From Laetiporus sulphureus 93-53 (lineage: Eukaryota; Basidiomycota; Agaricomycetes; Polyporales; Laetiporaceae): a stretch of 64,000 nt of DNA. The position numbers and the translations under genes are program-made. Of this stretch, positions 59,590-64,000 are shown in pieces (the stretch's first letter is position 1; the number at the start of each line of letters is the position of its first letter). The stretch lies in NCBI RefSeq assembly GCF_001632365.1, contig NW_024468511.1, positions 869,723 to 933,722 on the forward strand. The letters run 5' to 3'. Under the pieces are notes generated by a model. The model was not told the origin of the DNA. It did no database searches and saw only the letters and a program-made list of their open reading frames with translations.

Positions 59590-59996
59590 GCAACTACAGC
59601 GCTCACGCCGTGAACCCCCCCCTCCTCGCTCTTCTGCTCCCGTTCGATCTTTAGATCGCGAGCAAACCACTGGACCTGATCAAGGAATACAGGTCTGAAC
59701 GTTCGAGAGCGAGCACGCAATGCCGGCTCTGGAATCAGTGACGGCGCACGCACAGTATGACCGCGCGTCCTGCTCCGGGGTCTCTAGCGTCTGTGAATTC
59801 CTCCTCCGCTTCTTAGGAGTACGCGGTTTTGCTGCTGAAGCGAGGATAGGAGGCGAGCGAGCGACTGGCAAGTAGTCATCTTCCGCAGCTTCGAATTGAT
59901 CTTGTTCGTCGGCTGCATCTTTAGATGCGGGCCGTTCATGCTCTCGGCGAGTCCCTGTACTCGATGCGCTGCCTCGTAAAAGATCCAAAGTGTCTG
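59590..59996 (-). pseudogene. ORC6: Truncated ORC6 3' copy (unit A)
   Basis: Homologous to ORC6 from about 62195 to 62575. It reads RARSRTFRPVFLDQVQWFAR at the 3' side. A 2-nt deletion relative to the intact gene near 59785 breaks the frame from upstream SASSTGTRREHERPASKDAA. The rest of ORC6 is absent because the unit ends here. Confidence 0.85.
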
Positions 59997-62585
59997 CGCA
60001 AGATAGAAGTTTTGAGAGGATCGTTATCGGATATAGTGGTGCGATGCCTTGGTGCTGGGGCTCAAAGCATGGATAATAATTTTCAACTGACAGCGCCGCC
60101 AGAACAGCATGACGGCTTTGGCTCCCTCCTTAGCGGTTGAAAAAAAGAAAGCGATATGCATAGGATGTGCAACTGCTGAAATAGACACTATATTGAAACT
60201 GCGGTCAGAGGAGATTCGAGGGAACTAGAGTATATACCGAGAATGATAGAACAAAGCAGGCCTAGTCCCGATCCACCAAATTCGAAAAGCATGCATTGTT
60301 TGGTGAAAATGCAGCGAAGAGTTAGACACGTTTGAACTGATCGTGCTGTAGAAGAAGGGTACTAGACATAGTAAAGTAGGGCGAGAGACTACGTTGCCAT
60401 CAGGATTGAAGGTAGTTCCTGACGGGAATGGCATCGACCGCAGAGCCTGGAGGGTCCCGGGTATGCGGTCCATACACTGAGGGTGGTACTAAGCGTCATC
60501 CGAGAACTCCCAGAGTGAGAGATGTGCGCGCCAGTTCGACCGTGCCGGTGTTCACATTTGTCCTCTTTCACAGCTCAACCGGTGTCCTCAAATTTCTTTT
60601 GGGTCTGTGAGGGGCACCCTCATGGGGCAACGGCGCGGTATATGCGACAACACCAGATAAAGCGACGTTTGAATGCGAATGCGCTCTGAGCAAAACTTCG
60701 GGGAAGGTGAACAGTCTGTGACAGAGCAGCCATCACAACGGAAAATCACGATGATCGAAGGTGGGTAACGACATCGGAGCTAGCCGAAGCCTTGTAGGGA
60801 CCCCTTGTACCGCTATTTATAGCAATGCTGCCTCAGGAATTAAGCAATGCCGCCTGTCATGCCACTAGCAATAACCCCCTTGCTCCCAGGTTCCTCTTCA
60901 GGTTTCACCACCTGAAGGCCCTTTGAATGGCTCCTATCAAGGGAGTCTCCGTTGGGGCTTGTGCCAGGACTTCATCCGTAACACGTGGGCATCCAGCCTG
61001 GGATGCCCACGCCCACCAACTTCGGCTTCCACGCCATTCACCTTGAGCCTGCCTTCCCAACATCGTCGTCCATCCAGAGATGTGGTCCGCAATTGATACC
61101 CTCCCGATACCCACGCAGACATTGGCGTACTCCCTCGGTTTCGTCGTCGTTATCGGCATGGCCGCGTACGTCTCGTCGCACATGAAAGCGAGCTGGCAGG
61201 ACAGCTTCACCTGGATCTGGCTGGTATGTAGACGACTACGGGATGCTACGGTGTACTAATTCTCGCCACACAGGCGTGTGGCGCGATGAAACACTACATA
61301 TTCACCTTGTTGATCATGGGCAGCTGGCAGTTGAGCACCACCTTCGGTGACAAGTTCACTGAGCTGTGTGAACGTCTACGGAGCGACATGCATGTCATGT
61401 CTTTCTTGAGCTTTCTGTGCTAGGGAAGGGTCATGCCGACATGTAATGGGGCTTCTATCATCCGATTATTGCCTCGCTGGATATCCTGACCATCCTGGGC
61501 GCGGGGCCGACGTGCTACTACAGCCTCAAGCAACTCGCCCGGGATGATCCCACCAGCCACTACTGGGTCATGGTGCTGAGTACTGCAGAACTGTACAGAG
61601 GGTGTGTACTGCTCCAGATCCATTGATTAGGAAGCTGATAGTGGCATATTCTGTCAGATGGATGATCTTCTGCCCCGAACGGCTCACTGGAAACTGGTAT
61701 GTCAATGCGGACAACTTGCTGCACTTCTGCATTTATTTTGTGAGTGTCTTTCATGCACGTAACTTCGCCTTGCACTGAACACATGGTGTCAGTCTATGCA
61801 TGCAATGTGAGTCTGTCATGTCTGTCTCATGGATCTACATTGACGCATCATTTTGAGAACAGCTGCGCGATCATACCCATCTGGCTCATGATCAACAATT
61901 CCTATAGGCGCCTCTACTCTGCAGCTTTGGCGATGCAATTTTGACATTGTTCAGTGGGAAATGGATTTGATGAGAGAGGATCTATACCAACGTATGAGTA
62001 CCTTGCTTTCTTGCTTTCGCATCTTTGTGCTCTCACATATGTACCAGCTATATCAGCTGTAAATTACCTCTTGCTTTCGATGTTGTGCTCACCCTCCAGC
62101 ATACCTCGATGCCTAACTGTTGATTAACCAAGAGAAACGCGAAGGGTATACACTGTAACTGAGAGTCAACTAAAACTACAGCACTCATGCCGTGACTCCC
62201 CTCCTCCCATCTACCATCTTCCACTCCCGTTCGATCTTCGGATCACGAGCAAACCACTGGACCTGATCAAGGAATACAGGCCGGAACCTTCGGGAGCGAG
62301 CATGCAACGCCGGCTCTGGAATCGGTGACGGCGCACGCACAGTTCGACCGCGCGTCCCACTCCGGGGTGTCTCTATCGTCTGTGGATCCCGCCTCCGCCT
62401 CTTAGGAGTACGCGGATCTGCCGTTGAAGCGGGGATAAGAGGGAAGGGAGCGACTTGCGAGTAGTCTTCCGCAGCTTCGGACTGATCTCGTTCGTCATCA
62501 ACGTTTTCAGATGCGGGCTGTTCGCGCTCTTGGCGAGCTCCTGCACTGGATACACTGCCTCCTAAAAGGCCCAAAGTATCTCTTG
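59997..62585. repeat. Tandem duplication, unit B (EBP decayed, ORC6 intact)
   Basis: Second copy of the 2.5-kb unit, starting near 59997 with sequence matching 57483 onward. Unit B holds a decayed EBP copy and joins into the intact ORC6 gene, so its 3' border is where unit A's ORC6 homology ends (about 62575). Confidence 0.8.
61080..61944 (+). pseudogene. EBP: Decayed EBP copy
   Basis: Collinear with the intact EBP gene. Exon 1 reads MWSAIDTLPIPTQTLAYSLG. It lacks the residues matching NLLLPKN-type by an in-frame deletion. The second exon has lost the Phe-Glu pair of HFTFEG (here KHYIFTLLI). In exon 3 a deletion shortens WKEYARADARW and leaves a stop (TAA at 61444-61446) in frame. Later, ILTILGAGPTCYYSLKQLAR and GWMIFCPERLTGNWYVNADN remain recognisable. 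The microexon encoding FMNV is changed to VYACNV. These defects make function unlikely. Confidence 0.88.
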
Positions 62586-63689
62586 ACGACGAGGCCCGTG
62601 CATTGGGAAATATTGTTGGTCTGAATGCAGGCGCTGGTATTCGGTCAGATGCGGGTGAAGCCAAATCACGAGCGATTTTGCTTCTGCTAGCATAGGTGGT
62701 CATCTTCTGCCGCTTCGAGGGCGTGTCCAACAGGTCCAGCTCATCCATTTCAACATCCAACCTCGCAAACGCAACTTTGCGCTTCTGGGTGGATGCCTTC
62801 GTGGGCGAGGCCAATGTGCCGCTCGCGGCCGCTTCCCTCAGAGAAGGTTTGGTGGGCGACTTGGTTGGAGAGGTCGTCCCACTGGGGGTTGCGGAAGATG
62901 CCTGGCGTAGTGCTTTTACAGTGTCTACAAGCTCGGCGACTCGTCGATTGATGTCCTGCGCGATGGCTTGGCAGGACGATTCGAGCATGTCCACGATGTC
63001 TTCGTAGTCCCGCCGTGGAATCTCGAATTCCTGCATGAGCTTCGCGCGGCGCACCCCACGGATCTAAGCAGTGCCCATCAGCCACTCCCACTTGCAGTGC
63101 CGTCGGTCGCCTTTGGAAGACCATCACTCACATTGAGTAGCCTCTCGCACGTCCATCCGAACACAACAATCCTAGTCACATCACATGGGAGTTGAAGCTC
63201 CTTAGGCAACATTCGGCTCGCCACCAGTGCCTTCTCGACATCCCGCATGCAGCCTGCCATGAAAGCCTTTCGCCCGAGCCCCTTCTCCACAATCAAATCC
63301 TCGTAAGTCAACGGTGCAGAGCTTTCTTCCACGTTATTGCTAGTCTGGGAAGCAAGCGCAGCGCGAACGGCGTTCAGGGCCGCCTTGAAGTCTTTCGGTG
63401 CGAGGCAGGATGCGGTTTGAGCCACCTTTTCGGAGACGTCGGCGTTGCCCAGCCTAAGCGTCGCACGGCTGTCAATTCCTCTGCATGAGGTCAAGTACGC
63501 AACCTATGCTTACTCTTCAGACGCGATATACGCGCAGATTGCAGGAAGACAGCCGCGTCCGTCGCGGAGAGCGTAACCTGTCCCTGGTCCAGTTCTCATG
63601 GATGCAGCATGTAGCAATACCTGCGCCTTTGCAAGGGTCTCGCCCTTGGCGCAAAGTTTCTTGAGTTGTGCTTGCTGAGGATGAGACAT
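62185..63689 (-). CDS. ORC6: Origin recognition complex subunit 6
   Basis: Subunit of the DNA replication origin-binding complex, nuclear. Three or four exons. Starts at ATG 63689: MSHPQQAQLKKLCAKGETLA then KAQVLLHAASMRTGPGTGYA, LRDGRGCLPAICAYIASE, followed by an intron and RATLRLGNADVSEKVAQTAS, CLAPKDFKAALNAVRAALAS. This is the TFIIB-like ORC6 core. Then LTYEDLIVEKGLGRKAFMAG, ELQLPCDVTRIVVFGWTCER and, after an intron near 63060-63140, IRGVRRAKLMQEFEIPRRDY. The C-terminal part is basic and low-complexity (TSPTKSPTKPSLREAAASG) and ends REWKMVDGRRGVTA. The last about 390 bases are shared with the relic copy at 59.6-60.0 kb. Confidence 0.88.
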
Positions 63690-64000
63690 CGTGGTATAAT
63701 TGTGTTGAGAGCGTTCAAGTCAGCGCGCAATACCGGTTGTGCTCAAGCCCACGCGACTGAACATGCCAGTACGTGACGTGACAAACGCGCTGGTCACGAA
63801 CGCTAAACCGCAGACGCTGAGCACTATGAGCGCTAAGATTCACTGAGGTTACGTATGCTGTTCAAATTGTACTTTTATTCCTTAACTTGTTTTGGACCTA
63901 ACGCGCGTTACTGCCGGATCGTCTGCCACCAACTAGTGAATTCCGCCGTCGTGGGTGCCTCCCAAGTTCATCTGCAACACGGAGTTCACAACATCATGGT
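63690..64000. other. Intergenic at the window edge, upstream of ORC6
   Basis: About 310 bp; ORC6 promoter. No further gene is visible before the window ends. Confidence 0.5.

Larger units (their letters stand above)
57483..59996. repeat. Tandem duplication, unit A (EBP intact)
   Basis: Unit A covers the 5' flank, an intact EBP gene and a truncated ORC6 3' end. It matches unit B (about 60000-62585) collinearly. The join of A to B occurs at 59994-60005 inside the ORC6 relic. Shared markers include the EBP exons and the ORC6 C-terminus ending near QWFARD. Confidence 0.85.

Noticed and set aside
60389..61210. Open frames in the 5' flank of the decayed EBP copy
   Set aside because: Their counterparts in unit A are disrupted, so they are not conserved between copies.

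Overview
The window is nuclear DNA of a filamentous basidiomycete, most likely an Agaricomycete. Genes are broken by many short introns of about 50-70 nt with GT-AG ends. Two genes encode Zn2Cys6 transcription factors, and alternative oxidase and several nucleus-encoded mitochondrial proteins are present. One gene (42.7-46.1 kb) has the MDRLCDEV-type F-box start that I associate with a basidiomycete-specific family. All exon joins were inferred by eye from splice sites and continuity of the protein reading; there is no transcript evidence.

Layout. 0.3-3.1 kb: an FHA splicing factor (SNIP1/Pml1) and a secreted class 3 lipase, both on the minus strand. 3.1-11.5 kb: a gene-poor tract with three different tandem repeat families and only doubtful gene remnants. 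11.5-28.1 kb: a Zn2Cys6 factor, a CHFR-like RING ligase with a PAR-binding zinc finger but no FHA domain, a serine-rich protein, a Kelch/BTB protein of the Ral2/LZTR1 type, pyridoxamine-phosphate oxidase and a second Zn2Cys6 factor. 29.9-40.8 kb: alternative oxidase, a Spo71-like PH protein, mitochondrial uS12m head-to-head with the SUMO ligase Nse2, uL29m, and an NDUFAF6-like complex I assembly factor. 42.0-42.5 kb: a 496-bp Tc1/mariner-type MITE. 42.7-57.0 kb: an F-box protein, a CodA-like amidohydrolase, tRNA-Glu, mS41, Mon1, a BTB protein, guanine deaminase and a membrane-anchored alpha/beta hydrolase. 57.5-63.7 kb: a tandem duplication of about 2.5 kb covering an EBP-type sterol isomerase gene and the 3' part of ORC6.

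Functional themes. Mitochondrial genes are frequent between 30 and 49 kb (AOX, uS12m, uL29m, NDUFAF6-like, mS41). Chromosome maintenance is represented by Nse2, ORC6 and the CHFR-like ligase. There are two amidohydrolase-fold enzymes acting, or likely acting, on nucleobase-like substrates. No CRISPR array, biosynthetic cluster, viral element or autonomous transposon was recognised. The most distinctive observations are the EBP/ORC6 duplication with reciprocal decay, the FHA-less CHFR-PBZ protein, the MITE, and a run of very small exons (13-22 nt), several of which carry conserved residues.
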